DNA from: Halofilum ochraceum
Lineage (GTDB): Bacteria; Pseudomonadota; Gammaproteobacteria; XJ16; Halofilaceae
Length of the DNA stretch: 64,000 bases
Assembly (NCBI RefSeq): GCF_001614315.2
Contig: NZ_LVEG02000011.1
Location: 1-64,000 of the forward strand
Direction of reading: 5' to 3'
Shown: piece by piece, positions 18,581 to 27,680 of the stretch
Numbering within the stretch: the stretch's first letter is position 1
Layout of the letters: every line of letters starts with the position of its first letter
Translations under genes and position numbers: made by a program
The notes under the pieces: generated by a model
Seen by the model: the letters and a program-made list of their open reading frames with translations, nothing else
Databases searched by the model: none
What the model was told of the DNA's origin: nothing

Positions 18581-19330
18581 ATGAGTGCGGACGGGCATAC
18601 GCCGCTGGTGCTTCTCCATGGCTGGGGTATGGGCCCGGAGGTCTTCGCCGATTGGCGTCCGTGGCTGGAGCCGCGTCGCGAGGTTCGCTGTCCGGCCTGG
18701 TCCAGGCGCCTTGAGCCATCCGGCAGCAGCCATCCCGGTGAGCCCCTTGCCGCGACCGCCGCGTCTGTCGCAGATGGCGTGGATGGTCCCGCGCACTGGG
18801 TCGGCTGGTCGCTGGGCGGCCTGATCGCCCTCGCCGCCGCCCGGGTGAGGCCCGCGGCCGTCGGTCGTGTGACCCTGATCGCGGCGACCCCGCGCATGTC
18901 GGCCGCCCCCGGCTGGCCCGGAATCGATCCACTCGAACTGGAGCGATTCCGGTGCGAACTCGAGCGCGAGCCCATGGCGACGCACGACCGGTTCCTGACG
19001 CTCCAGGTCCGCGGAAGCGAGGGGGCGAGGTCCGTGTTGCGAACGCTGCGCCGCGCTGTCGCCACCGATGGCCTGCCTTCCATGGAGGTCCTGCTGTCCG
19101 GCCTCGACCGGCTGCTGCAATCCGATCTGCGATCCGATCTCGACGCGTTATCATGTCCGGTGGACGCCGTCCTCGGGGGCTGCGACGCGCTGGTGCCGCC
19201 CGCCGTGGCCACATGTCTCGAGGCGCTGGACGTGCCCGCACGGGTCATCCCCGGTGCGGGACACGCGCCGTTCATCTCGCACCCGAGCGTCGTGACCGAC
19301 GCTGTACTGGATACTGGAGTAACGTCTTGA
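18581..19330 (+). CDS. bioH: Pimeloyl-ACP methyl ester carboxylesterase
   Basis: Alpha/beta hydrolase that removes the methyl group from pimeloyl-ACP methyl ester at the end of pimelate synthesis for biotin. 249 residues from the ATG at 18581 (a GTG lies directly before it). The oxyanion region LLHGWGMGPEVF, the nucleophile elbow GWSLGG, a catalytic Asp in GGCDALVP and His in GAGHAPF are visible. Its TGA overlaps the TTG start of bioC. Confidence 0.9.
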   Translation: MSADGHTPLVLLHGWGMGPEVFADWRPWLEPRREVRCPAWSRRLEPSGSSHPGEPLAATAASVADGVDGPAHWVGWSLGGLIALAAARVRPAAVGRVTLIAATPRMSAAPGWPGIDPLELERFRCELEREPMATHDRFLTLQVRGSEGARSVLRTLRRAVATDGLPSMEVLLSGLDRLLQSDLRSDLDALSCPVDAVLGGCDALVPPAVATCLEALDVPARVIPGAGHAPFISHPSVVTDAVLDTGVTS

Positions 19331-20232
19331 CCGAGCCGCACGCCGAATCGCTCGACCCGAGGGCGGTGCGGCGCGCCTTCGAGCGCGCTGCTGCTACGTA
19401 CGACGACGCGGCGGATCTGCAGCGCGAGACCGCTGACGAATTGCTCGATCGCCTCGCCGCCGTGAAGATCGAGCCGGAGCGCGTGGTCGATCTCGGCTGC
19501 GGCACCGGCCATGCGCTGCAGGGCCTGCAGAAGCTGTATCGCGGTGCCGAGGTGATCGGCGTCGATTTCTCGCATGCGATGGCGGCCCGTGCGCGCTCCC
19601 GGCCCCGTGGGAGTGCGCGCCTGCGCCGGCGTCCGCTGGCGATCTGTGCAGACATGGAGAGCCTGCCGCTGGCGGACGCGAGCGTCGACGTCGTGTTTTC
19701 GAGCCTGGCGTTTCAATGGGCCCGTGATCCGGTCGCGCTGTTCGGCGAGGTTCGCCGTGTGCTGCGCCCGGACGGCGCGTTCATGTTCGCGAGCTTCGGC
19801 CCGGATACCCTGTTCGAGCTGCGCGCCGCCTGGGCGGAAATCGACGACCGCGTGCATGTCAGCCAGTTTCCCGATATGCACGATATCGGCGATGCGATGC
19901 TCGGGGCCGGTCTGGTCGATCCGGTCATGGACGTCGATCGCCAGCGAAGGGCCTACGAAGATCTGCCGACGCTCATGCGCTCGATCAAGGCGATCGGCGC
20001 GCAGAACGCCGCGCATGGCCGCCCGCGCGGCCTGACCGGCCCGGGCGTGCTGCGCCGCCTCGAGAGCGCCTATCCCGACCGTACCGGCGACGGGCGGCCG
20101 ATGGCCTCGTGGGAACTGGTGTATGGTCATGCGTGGGGCGCGCAGATTCCGCGTCCCGGCTCGGGTACCGCACAGGAATTTCACATCCCGCTCGAATCGA
20201 TCGGGCGTGCCCGTACGAACCGGGGAGATTGA
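19327..20232 (+). CDS. bioC: Malonyl-ACP O-methyltransferase
   Basis: SAM-dependent methyltransferase that caps malonyl-ACP so fatty acid synthesis can build pimelate. 301 residues. The start is TTG at 19327, overlapping the bioH stop, with GGAG 7 nt upstream. The SAM site VVDLGCGTGHAL is near residue 58, followed by VIGVDFSHAMA. VDVVFSSLAFQW is typical of BioC. bioB, bioF and bioD are not in this window, so the usual bio operon is split. Confidence 0.93.
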   Translation: MTEPHAESLDPRAVRRAFERAAATYDDAADLQRETADELLDRLAAVKIEPERVVDLGCGTGHALQGLQKLYRGAEVIGVDFSHAMAARARSRPRGSARLRRRPLAICADMESLPLADASVDVVFSSLAFQWARDPVALFGEVRRVLRPDGAFMFASFGPDTLFELRAAWAEIDDRVHVSQFPDMHDIGDAMLGAGLVDPVMDVDRQRRAYEDLPTLMRSIKAIGAQNAAHGRPRGLTGPGVLRRLESAYPDRTGDGRPMASWELVYGHAWGAQIPRPGSGTAQEFHIPLESIGRARTNRGD

Positions 20233-20257
20233 GCGGGACAGGGGCATGCGCTAGCAT
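20229..20257 (+). promoter_or_regulatory. Candidate promoter of the cox operon
   Basis: TTGAGC (20229-20234) and TAGCAT (20252-20257) are 17 nt apart, starting at the bioC stop and about 165 nt before coxB. Four of six bases match in each box. The leader of about 160 nt that follows is GC-rich and holds no gene I can support. Confidence 0.3.
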
Positions 20258-20424
20258 TCCCCGCTGGACGAGCGTGGCCCGCCGCGCATCGCGACCGCAA
20301 GACGACTGTCCGGACGCTGTCCGGGGACCGGATTCCGGGTCGCGAGCGATAAGGCCGGGGCCGGAATCCCGCCGCGCCGGCCGGTGCAGTGCCGGATCTG
20401 ACGAATACGCTGGAGAACCTGGAT

Positions 20425-21258
20425 ATGCGGCCATTCACCACGAGGGCAGCCGCTTGCATCGGCATCCTGTTCGGCGCGACCGGAACGGCGCACGCCGACT
20501 GGGCGGTGAACATGCCCCGGGGCGTCACGCCCATCAGCCGCGATGTGTACGACCTGCACATGCTGATCTTCTGGATCTGCGTGATCATCGGCGTGTTCGT
20601 TTTCGGTCTGATCTTCTGGTCGATCCTGCGCCACCGCAAGTCGCGCGGCGCGGTCGCCTCGCAGTTCCATGAGAGCACGACGGCCGAGATCGCCTGGACC
20701 ATCGTGCCGTTCCTGATCCTCGTCGGCATGTCCGTCCCGGCCGCGAAGACGCTGGTCGATATGGAGGACAGTTCCGGCTCCGATCTGACGATCACCGTGA
20801 CCGGCTATCAGTGGATGTGGCATTACGAATACGTCGGCGAGGACGTCGAGTTCTACAGCAAACTGTCGACGCCGCGGACCGCGATCGCGAATATCGATGA
20901 GAAGGACGAGGACTATCTGCTGGCGGTGGACAACCGTCTGGTCGTGCCGGTCGGCAAAAAGATCCGCTTCCAGCACACCTCGGACGACGTGATCCACTCG
21001 TGGTGGGTCCCGGAGCTGTCAGTGAAAAAGGACGCGATTCCGGGGTACGTCAACACGAATTGGGCCCGCATCGATGAACCCGGCGTCTACCGCGGCAAAT
21101 GCGCCGAGCTCTGCGGCCGCGGTCACGGCTTTATGCCGGTAGTGGTCGAGGCGCTGCCGCAGGATGAGTTCCAGCAGTGGCTTGAAGAGAAGAAATCCGG
21201 GCAGCAGGCGGCCGCCGGTCAAGGCGCCGACAGCGTCGCCAGCGTGAGCGGGCAGTAA
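20425..21258 (+). CDS. coxB: Cytochrome c oxidase subunit II
   Basis: Carries the CuA centre that takes electrons from cytochrome c. 277 residues from the ATG at 20425, where a signal peptide begins; an upstream GTG would add 12 residues. Two membrane helices (about 43-68 and 85-107) are followed by the aromatic QWMWHYEY. The CuA ligands are H191, C226, C230, H234 and M237. The protein ends soon after, with no fused cytochrome c domain. First gene of the oxidase cluster. Confidence 0.97.
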   Translation: MRPFTTRAAACIGILFGATGTAHADWAVNMPRGVTPISRDVYDLHMLIFWICVIIGVFVFGLIFWSILRHRKSRGAVASQFHESTTAEIAWTIVPFLILVGMSVPAAKTLVDMEDSSGSDLTITVTGYQWMWHYEYVGEDVEFYSKLSTPRTAIANIDEKDEDYLLAVDNRLVVPVGKKIRFQHTSDDVIHSWWVPELSVKKDAIPGYVNTNWARIDEPGVYRGKCAELCGRGHGFMPVVVEALPQDEFQQWLEEKKSGQQAAAGQGADSVASVSGQ

Positions 21259-21298
21259 ACATCCCGGGCCGGCCGAGCCGGTCCACCAGGAGTCGATC

Positions 21299-22879
21299 AT
21301 GAGCGCAGTCATCCACGACACCGACCACCACGACGACCACGGTCCGGCCTACGGCTGGAAGCGCTGGCTGTTCACGACCAACCACAAGGACATCGGTACC
21401 CTGTACCTGTTCTTCTCCCTGGCCATGTTCTTCGTGGGCGGGCTGATGGCCCTGGTGATCCGCACCGAGCTGTTCCAGCCCGGTCTGCAGATCGTCGACC
21501 CGCATTTCTTCAACCAGATGACGTCGATGCACGCGCTGGTGATGATCTTCGGCGCCGTCATGCCGGCGTTCGTCGGCCTGGCGAACTGGCTGGTGCCGAT
21601 GATGGTGGGCGCCCCGGACATGGCGCTGCCGCGGATGAACAATTGGTCCTTCTGGATCCTGCCGTTCGGATTCACGCTGCTGCTGCTCACGCTGTTCCTG
21701 CCGGGTGGTGCGCCCGCCGCCGGCTGGACGCTGTACCCGCCGCTCTCGCTGCAGACCGGTGCGGCGTTCCCGTTCGCGATCTTCGCGATTCACATGCTGG
21801 GCATCTCTTCGGTGATGGGCGCGATCAACATTATCGCCACCATCTTCAACCTGCGCGCGCCCGGCATGACGCTCATGAAGATGCCGCTGTTCGTCTGGAC
21901 CTGGCTGATCACCGCCTACCTGCTGATCGCCGTGATGCCGGTGCTGGCCGGGGCCGTGACGATGCTGCTGACGGATAAATTCTTCGGCACGACCTTCTTC
22001 AGCGCGACCGGCGGCGGCGACCCGGTGATGTACCAGCACATCTTCTGGTTCTTCGGGCACCCCGAGGTCTACATCATGATCCTGCCGGCGTTCGGGATCA
22101 TCTCGCAGATCATCCCGACGTTCTCGCGCAAGCCGCTGTTCGGCTATAGCTCGATGGTCTACGCGACCGCCTCGATCGCGTTCCTTTCGTTCATCGTCTG
22201 GGCGCACCACATGTTCACCGTGGGCATGCCGCTGGCCGGCCAGCTGTTCTTCATGTTCTCGACCATGCTGATCGCGGTCCCCACCGGCGTGAAGGTCTTC
22301 AACTGGATCGCGACCATGTGGCGCGGCTCGCTCACCTTCGAGACGCCGATGCTGTTCGCGATCGCCTTCGTGATTCTGTTCACGATCGGTGGATTCTCCG
22401 GGCTGATGCTCGCGATCACCCCGGCCGATATCCAGTACCACGACACCTACTTCGTGGTGGCGCATTTCCACTACGTACTGGTCCCGGGCGCCGTCTTCGC
22501 GATCATCGCAGCCGCCTACTACTGGATGCCGAAGTGGACCGGCCACATGTATGACGAGAAACTCGGCAAGTGGCATTTCTGGCTGTCGACGATCTTCGTC
22601 AACGTGCTGTTCTTCCCGCAGCATTTCGTCGGCCTCGCGGGCATGCCGCGCCGGATCCCGGACTACTCGCTGCAGTTCATCGAGTTCAACCAGATCTCGA
22701 CCATCGGCGCGTTCGGTTTCGGCTTCTCACAGCTGCTGTTCCTGTACCTCGTAATCAAGTGTGTCCGGGGCGGCGAGAAGGCGACCTCGCAGGTGTGGGA
22801 GGGCGCCCAGGGGCTCGAGTGGACGCTGCCGTCGCCGGCGCCGTATCACTCGTTCGAGACCCAGCCCGAGGTAAAATGA
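21299..22879 (+). CDS. coxA: Cytochrome c oxidase subunit I
   Basis: Catalytic heme-copper subunit of an aa3-type oxidase, 526 residues, about 12 membrane helices. MTSMHALVMIFGAVMPAF carries a heme a ligand. WFFGHPEVYIMILPAFG contains the CuB histidine-tyrosine pair, and VWAHHMFTVGMP two further CuB histidines. HDTYFVVAHFHYVL holds the heme a3 and second heme a ligands. It follows coxB by 40 nt. Confidence 0.98.
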   Translation: MSAVIHDTDHHDDHGPAYGWKRWLFTTNHKDIGTLYLFFSLAMFFVGGLMALVIRTELFQPGLQIVDPHFFNQMTSMHALVMIFGAVMPAFVGLANWLVPMMVGAPDMALPRMNNWSFWILPFGFTLLLLTLFLPGGAPAAGWTLYPPLSLQTGAAFPFAIFAIHMLGISSVMGAINIIATIFNLRAPGMTLMKMPLFVWTWLITAYLLIAVMPVLAGAVTMLLTDKFFGTTFFSATGGGDPVMYQHIFWFFGHPEVYIMILPAFGIISQIIPTFSRKPLFGYSSMVYATASIAFLSFIVWAHHMFTVGMPLAGQLFFMFSTMLIAVPTGVKVFNWIATMWRGSLTFETPMLFAIAFVILFTIGGFSGLMLAITPADIQYHDTYFVVAHFHYVLVPGAVFAIIAAAYYWMPKWTGHMYDEKLGKWHFWLSTIFVNVLFFPQHFVGLAGMPRRIPDYSLQFIEFNQISTIGAFGFGFSQLLFLYLVIKCVRGGEKATSQVWEGAQGLEWTLPSPAPYHSFETQPEVK

Positions 22880-22890
22880 CGCGCGGTCGC

Positions 22891-22914
22891 CGCGCGGGCC
22901 GATTGGCCCGCGCG
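22891..22914 (+). other. Strong hairpin in the coxA-downstream gap
   Basis: CGCGCGGGCC and GGCCCGCGCG form a perfect 10-bp stem around GATT, 11 nt after the coxA stop and 20 nt before the next start codon. No U-run follows. It may stabilise coxA mRNA or limit read-through into coxC. Confidence 0.5.
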
Positions 22915-22934
22915 CCGGCGGGAGACCACGACGG

Positions 22935-23063
22935 ATGACACGTACAGGACCGACCGACGACCAGGCACGCCGCCGCGGCATCATTCGCACTGCCGCGCTG
23001 CTGGCGTTGCTCGCACTCGGTTTCTATGTCGCGTTCATCCTGGTTACCGCTGCCAGCAACTGA
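22935..23063 (+). CDS. 42-residue membrane protein in the cox operon
   Basis: A short frame with ATG at 22935. A basic head (Arg13-Arg15) is followed by one membrane helix of about 20 residues (LLALLALGFYVAFILV) and a short polar end. It resembles in size and place the 'cytochrome oxidase small assembly protein' found next to ctaG in betaproteobacterial cox operons. Here it stands exactly where ctaG (cox11) would be, and no CtaG globular domain follows. The start has only a weak ribosome site. Identification rests on position and topology. Confidence 0.6.
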   Translation: MTRTGPTDDQARRRGIIRTAALLALLALGFYVAFILVTAASN

Positions 23064-23108
23064 CGGAGACGCCGATCCATTGATCGGTGCCATGAGGGGA
23101 CAACGACA

Positions 23109-23984
23109 ATGACAGAAGCGGCTTCCGGCCCCGGTCACTACTACGTACCGCACGAGACCCACTGGCCGATCATCGGATCGATCGGGCTGTTCGCGCTGGT
23201 GGGCGGCTTTGCGATGTATCTCAGCGACATGCCGTTCGGTGGGACCATATCCATCCTTGGCCTCATCGCGACGCTGTACATGATGTACGGCTGGTTCGGG
23301 ACGGTGATCGGCGAATCCGAGAAGGGCGTGTACCACGACTGGGAGGATCGCTCGTTCCGCATGGGGATGGGCTGGTTCATCTTCTCCGAGGTCATGTTCT
23401 TCGCCGCCTTCTTCGGCGCCCTGTTCTACGCCCGTGTGTATTCGATTCCGTGGCTCGGCGGCGAGGGCACCGGCGCAGCCACCCATACCGTCCTCCACGA
23501 CGCCTTCACCGCCGCCTGGCCGACCAATGGGCCGGCAGCGGTGGGGGGCGCATTCGAGACCGTGGGTGCGTGGGGCATCCCCGCGCTCAATACCGCGATC
23601 CTGCTGACCTCGGGGGTTACGATCACGTTTGCCCATTGGGCGCTGAAACAGGAGAAACGCGCGTCGCTCATCCTGTGGATGACCGCGACCTGGGTGCTCG
23701 GCGCGATCTTCGTTGGCTTCCAGGCGTACGAGTACGGGCATGCATGGAACGATCTAAACCTGACGCTCAACAGCGGCGTCTACGGGTCGACCTTCTACAT
23801 GCTGACCGGTTTCCACGGATTCCACGTCACGCTCGGCGCGATCATGCTTATCGTGATCACCCTGCGCTGCATGAAGGGACATTTCACGCCGCGCCACCAT
23901 TTCGGCTTCGAAGCGGTCGCATGGTACTGGCACTTCGTCGACGTGGTCTGGCTGGGACTGTTCTTCTTCGTGTACTGGCTCTGA
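23109..23984 (+). CDS. coxC: Cytochrome c oxidase subunit III
   Basis: Seven-helix membrane subunit that stabilises subunit I, 291 residues. FRMGMGWFIFSEVMFFAAFFGALFY, the LLTSGVTITFAHWAL helix, and the C-terminal FHGFHVTLG and WYWHFVDVVWLGLFFFVYWL segments are typical. Starts 45 nt after the small membrane protein and ends before a clear terminator. Confidence 0.97.
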   Translation: MTEAASGPGHYYVPHETHWPIIGSIGLFALVGGFAMYLSDMPFGGTISILGLIATLYMMYGWFGTVIGESEKGVYHDWEDRSFRMGMGWFIFSEVMFFAAFFGALFYARVYSIPWLGGEGTGAATHTVLHDAFTAAWPTNGPAAVGGAFETVGAWGIPALNTAILLTSGVTITFAHWALKQEKRASLILWMTATWVLGAIFVGFQAYEYGHAWNDLNLTLNSGVYGSTFYMLTGFHGFHVTLGAIMLIVITLRCMKGHFTPRHHFGFEAVAWYWHFVDVVWLGLFFFVYWL

Positions 23985-24009
23985 GCCGGACGGAGCGCGC
24001 GGTCACCTA

Positions 24010-24039
24010 AAGGCGCTGGCCGCGGGTCAGCGCCTTTTT
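24010..24039 (+). terminator. Intrinsic terminator after coxC
   Basis: AGGCGCTG and CAGCGCCT pair around a 9-nt loop and run straight into five T residues. It ends the coxB-coxA-orf-coxC transcript. Confidence 0.85.
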
Positions 24040-24138
24040 CGTGTGCGTTGATCGGAGGCGGACCAGGGTAGCCCGTTCTCAGCGGCCCAGCGCGTTGGGG
24101 CGCGATGGGGGTCGGGCCTTCCGAGAATCAGACGTCCC

Positions 24139-24351
24139 TCAACCGCGGTGTACGGCATTGGGCTCGATCAGCCCCATCCAGCCGGCGAGAAGCAGCAGCA
24201 GGAACGCCGTGACCGAGAGGCCGATCCGCCATGTCAGGGCGCGCGCGGTTCGATCCGAATCCGAGGAATCGCGCATCAGGAATACAAGGCCGGAGGCCAG
24301 GCTGCCGACGATGAGCAGCAGCAGGATCACCAGCAGGATTTTCGTGGCCAT
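24139..24351 (-). CDS. DUF2909 twin-helix membrane protein
   Basis: 70 residues with two hydrophobic helices (about 4-25 and 44-63) around a short loop with SSDSDR. Small proteins of this type lie opposite the cox genes, between coxC and SURF1, in Pseudomonas and relatives. That position is conserved here. The role is unknown but presumably connected to oxidase biogenesis. Confidence 0.8.
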   Translation of the reverse strand: MATKILLVILLLLIVGSLASGLVFLMRDSSDSDRTARALTWRIGLSVTAFLLLLLAGWMGLIEPNAVHRG

Positions 24352-24437
24352 GATCGGGGCTCCCGCCGTGGATTGCGCATGAACCGCCTATTGTACCGTG
24401 GCCGCGGCGCCCATGGCGCGCGCGGATCGAGCCCCCG

Positions 24438-25157
24438 GTGTTGAGCGGTCGACCGGCCTGGTTGCCGTGGATCGCCGCCGGGCTGGCCATCGCCCTGTTT
24501 TCGGGGCTCGGCGTCTGGCAGTTGCAGCGGGCGGCGGAGAAACGTGCGGTGATCGCCTCACTGGAGGATGACGGTCAGCCCGCGCTGGAGCGCCTGCCCG
24601 GGACACCGGGCGCGCTGCGTGAAGCGGCCCGGCGCGAAGTGCAGATCCAGGGGCGGTACGAGGGCGAGCGGCAGTTCCTTCTGGATAACCGCATCCTCGA
24701 GGGGCGGCCCGGTTTCGACGTACTGACGCCGCTGGTGCTCGAAGACGGCCGCCGCGTGCTCGTGGACCGGGGCTGGGTGGCGGCCGGCCCCGGTCGGGAG
24801 CCGGTGGAGCGCGTCGGGATTGCGGTCGATGGCCCGGTCACGGTGGAAGGCCGACTCTGGCTGCCGGAGTCCGGGATCGCATTGGGCGATGCCGTGACCC
24901 CCGGTGAGGGGTGGCCGCGGCTTGTGACGCGTATCGATTTCGGGGCCCTCGAGGCAGCGCTGGGCCGGGACCTCGTCCCGGCGGTGATCCGGGCGGATGG
25001 CGACGCGGACTGGTTGTTCCGTCCGCGCGATCTGCAGCCGCCGTTCGGGCCGATGCGCCATTATGGTTACGCGTTCCAGTGGTTTGCCCTCGCCCTCACG
25101 GTTCTGGCGGTGGCCTGCATCCTGGAATGGCGCCGACGACGAAAGGACAAGCAATGA
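24438..25157 (+). CDS. SURF1-family oxidase assembly protein
   Basis: Helps heme A insertion into subunit I. 239 residues starting with GTG at 24438. Two membrane helices lie at the ends (about 10-27 and 207-228), with a periplasmic domain between. GVWQLQRAAEKR, RYEGERQFLLDNR and VLVDRGWV are SURF1 signatures, as is the late FRPRDLQPPFGPMRHYGYAFQWFAL motif. It overlaps the next gene by an ATGA. Confidence 0.92.
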   Translation: MLSGRPAWLPWIAAGLAIALFSGLGVWQLQRAAEKRAVIASLEDDGQPALERLPGTPGALREAARREVQIQGRYEGERQFLLDNRILEGRPGFDVLTPLVLEDGRRVLVDRGWVAAGPGREPVERVGIAVDGPVTVEGRLWLPESGIALGDAVTPGEGWPRLVTRIDFGALEAALGRDLVPAVIRADGDADWLFRPRDLQPPFGPMRHYGYAFQWFALALTVLAVACILEWRRRRKDKQ

Positions 25158-25750
25158 ATGCGACAACGGAATCCCGCCGCAAGGGCCGCAGGACCCTGAT
25201 CGGCCTCTTTGCGCTGTTCCTTGCGCCATTGCTGTTCGCGATGGCGTGGTATGCGTTCGCGCCGGCATATACGCCACCGGCCACGCCGAACGGAACGCTG
25301 ATCGATCCCGCCCAGCCGCTCGAGCCATTCCGGCTGGAGTCGGGGGCGGGCGAGACACTGACGCTCGAAGGGCTCCGTGGGCAGTGGTACCTCGTGCACT
25401 TCGTGCCGGACCGCTGTGATGCGGCCTGCCGCGAGCGTCTGTACGAGACCCGTCAGGTCCGCGATGCCCTCGGCGAAGACCGTTCGCGTGTGCGGCGCCT
25501 GGTCGTGGCCGGAGCGGGTCGCGCGACGCCCGGTTTGGCCGATGTCCTCGAGGAACACCCACGGCTGCTGGTCATGCGGGGCGACGGCCGCGGTGAGTTC
25601 GGCCGCCAGTTCCCGGCCGAGCGCAGCGCCGACACCGTCTTCGTCGTCGATCCGCTCGGCAACCTGATGATGCGCTTTGAGCCCGGCATACCCCCCGGGG
25701 ATATGCTCAAGGATCTGGAAAAACTCCTGAAGCTCTCACGGATCGGCTGA
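25154..25750 (+). CDS. SCO-like thioredoxin-fold protein of the oxidase cluster
   Basis: 198 residues: an N-terminal membrane anchor (about 13-36) and a periplasmic thioredoxin-like domain. C88 and C92 (RCDAAC, a Cx3C) match the copper-binding cysteines of Sco proteins, and VFVVDPLGNLMMRF resembles their C-terminal strand. It sits in the place of the Pseudomonas hypothetical between SURF1 and ctaA. Likely role: copper delivery or thiol reduction for CuA. No second, canonical sco gene follows ctaB. Confidence 0.75.
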   Translation: MNATTESRRKGRRTLIGLFALFLAPLLFAMAWYAFAPAYTPPATPNGTLIDPAQPLEPFRLESGAGETLTLEGLRGQWYLVHFVPDRCDAACRERLYETRQVRDALGEDRSRVRRLVVAGAGRATPGLADVLEEHPRLLVMRGDGRGEFGRQFPAERSADTVFVVDPLGNLMMRFEPGIPPGDMLKDLEKLLKLSRIG

Positions 25751-26758
25751 ATGGCGCGTGACACCCTCATGTTCCGCCTTGGTTGCGCGGCGACGCTGCT
25801 GACCCTCTGCGTGGTCGTCCTCGGCGCCTGGGTGCGTCTGTCGGATGCCGGGCTCGGGTGTCCGGACTGGCCGGGATGTTATGGCCACCTGGACGTACCG
25901 CGCGTCGAGGCGGAGGTCGATGCCGCCAACCAGGTGTGGCCGGAAAGGCCGGTCGATACGGCCAAGGCCTGGAAAGAGATGGTGCACCGCTATGTCGCGG
26001 GTGCGCTCGGCCTGCTGATCGCCGTGATCGCGGCGGTGGCGCTTCGGCGCCGGCGTCAGGGGGTCCCGGTCGGTCTCCCGCTCGCGCTCGTCGGGCTGGT
26101 GATTTTTCAGGCCCTGCTCGGCATGTGGACGGTGACGCTCCTGCTCAAGCCGCTGATCGTGCTGGCCCACCTGCTCGGGGGGCTGACCGTGCTGGCGCTG
26201 CTGGCCTGGCTGACGCTCGCGCATGCACCGCGATTGCCCGCGATGCCCCATCCACGCTGGCTGCGGCGGTTTGCCGTTTTCGCGTTGCTGGTGCTCGGCG
26301 TCCAGATCATGCTCGGGGGCTGGACGAGCACCAATTACGCCGCGCTGGCATGTCCGGACCTGCCGACCTGCCAGGGCGAGTGGTGGCCCGAGACTGATTT
26401 CGACAGCGCATTCGTTCCCTGGCACGGGCTCGGCATCGATTATGAGGGCGGAATCCTGGATGGACCGGCCCGCACCGCCATCCACCTCACGCATCGGCTG
26501 GGGGCTATCGTCGCGGCGCTGGTGATCGGCGCGCTGGCGCTCGCGTGCATGCATCCGGCCCGCCCAACGGCCCTGCGTCGGGCGGGCGGTGTTCTCGCGT
26601 TGCTCCTGACCCTGCAGATCGGGCTCGGCCTCGCGAACGTCGCGTGGCTGCTTCCACTGTCCGTGGCGACCGCCCATAATGGCGGCGCTGCCCTTCTGCT
26701 GCTGGCGCTGGTCGCGCTCCTGCATGCATTCACGAGAGCGTCTCCCGATGCGCGGTGA
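25751..26758 (+). CDS. ctaA: Heme A synthase
   Basis: Oxidises the methyl group of heme O to make heme A. 335 residues, eight membrane helices. GAWVRLSDAGLGCPDWPGCYG at the N-terminus and the repeated TSTNYAALACPDLPTCQGEWWP hold the cysteine pairs. Histidine ligands lie in VHRYVAG, LAHLLGG, HLTHRLGA and ATAHNGGA. The ATG abuts the previous stop, implying co-translation. Confidence 0.95.
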   Translation: MARDTLMFRLGCAATLLTLCVVVLGAWVRLSDAGLGCPDWPGCYGHLDVPRVEAEVDAANQVWPERPVDTAKAWKEMVHRYVAGALGLLIAVIAAVALRRRRQGVPVGLPLALVGLVIFQALLGMWTVTLLLKPLIVLAHLLGGLTVLALLAWLTLAHAPRLPAMPHPRWLRRFAVFALLVLGVQIMLGGWTSTNYAALACPDLPTCQGEWWPETDFDSAFVPWHGLGIDYEGGILDGPARTAIHLTHRLGAIVAALVIGALALACMHPARPTALRRAGGVLALLLTLQIGLGLANVAWLLPLSVATAHNGGAALLLLALVALLHAFTRASPDAR

Positions 26759-27680
26759 TTCCACGATGGCGAACGCGCTTCCGAAAACCGGCCTGATCCC
26801 TGGCAACTGGCGTCCATACTACGAGCTCTGCAAGCCGAAGGTCGTCGCGCTGCTGGTCTTCACGGCGATCGTGGGCATGCTGCTGGCCGTGCCGGGAATG
26901 GTGCCGATCCAGCCCTTCGTGCTCGGTACGCTCGGGATCGGGCTCGCGTCGGCCGCCGCCGCGGCGCTCAACCATGTCGTCGATCGCGAGGCCGATGCGC
27001 GCATGAAGCGCACCGACCGGCGGCCGCTGCCGTCGGGCGCGCTCGATATCCGTCGCAGTGTCGCGTTCGCCGCTGTACTCGCGGCGCTGGCGATGTTCAT
27101 CCTGGCTGCCGGCGTCAACGTGCTCACCGCGGTGCTGACGTTCGGCTCGATGATCGGCTACGCCGTGGTCTACACGCTCTGGCTCAAGCGCGCGACGCCG
27201 CAGAATATCGTGATCGGCGGGGCCGCCGGGGCCATGCCGCCCGTACTGGGCTGGACGGCGATTACCGGGGAGATCCATGCCCATGCCCTGCTGCTGTTCC
27301 TGATCGTATTCATCTGGACACCGCCGCATTTCTGGGCGCTTGCGCTGCACAAACGCGACGAGTACGCCTCGGTCGATATCCCGATGCTGCCCGTGACGCA
27401 TGGGGTCGAACTCACGCGGCTGCACATCTGGCTCTACACCGTCCTGCTGTTCGTCGTGACACTGCTGCCCTATCTCGTCGGCATGGCCGGGCTCGTCTAT
27501 CTCGCCGGCGCGGTCGGCTTCGGCGCCCGGTTTCTGCAGCATGCATGGCGGCTATGGCGCCATAATGAGGCGGGTCAGGCGATCCGGACCTTCCTGTTCT
27601 CGATCACCTATCTGATGGGGCTGTTCGGCGCCTTGATGATCGATCACTACCTGCCGCTGGTGCTGCAACTCCTCGATTGA
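26748..27680 (+). CDS. ctaB: Protoheme IX farnesyltransferase (heme O synthase)
   Basis: UbiA-type membrane prenyltransferase converting heme B to heme O for CtaA. About 310 residues from the ATG at 26748 (overlapping ctaA by 11 nt); the ATG at 26766, shortly after the ctaA stop, is an equally good start. YYELCKPKVV, NHVVDREADARMKRTDRRPLP (first Asp-rich motif) and HFWALALHKRDEYASVDIPMLP (second) are diagnostic. Confidence 0.95.
   Translation: MRGDSTMANALPKTGLIPGNWRPYYELCKPKVVALLVFTAIVGMLLAVPGMVPIQPFVLGTLGIGLASAAAAALNHVVDREADARMKRTDRRPLPSGALDIRRSVAFAAVLAALAMFILAAGVNVLTAVLTFGSMIGYAVVYTLWLKRATPQNIVIGGAAGAMPPVLGWTAITGEIHAHALLLFLIVFIWTPPHFWALALHKRDEYASVDIPMLPVTHGVELTRLHIWLYTVLLFVVTLLPYLVGMAGLVYLAGAVGFGARFLQHAWRLWRHNEAGQAIRTFLFSITYLMGLFGALMIDHYLPLVLQLLD

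Noticed and set aside
21131-22624. A 497-codon minus-strand frame opposite coxA
   Set aside because: Composition (Asp/Arg/His/Gln-rich) is the complement of membrane helices, and coxA is certain.
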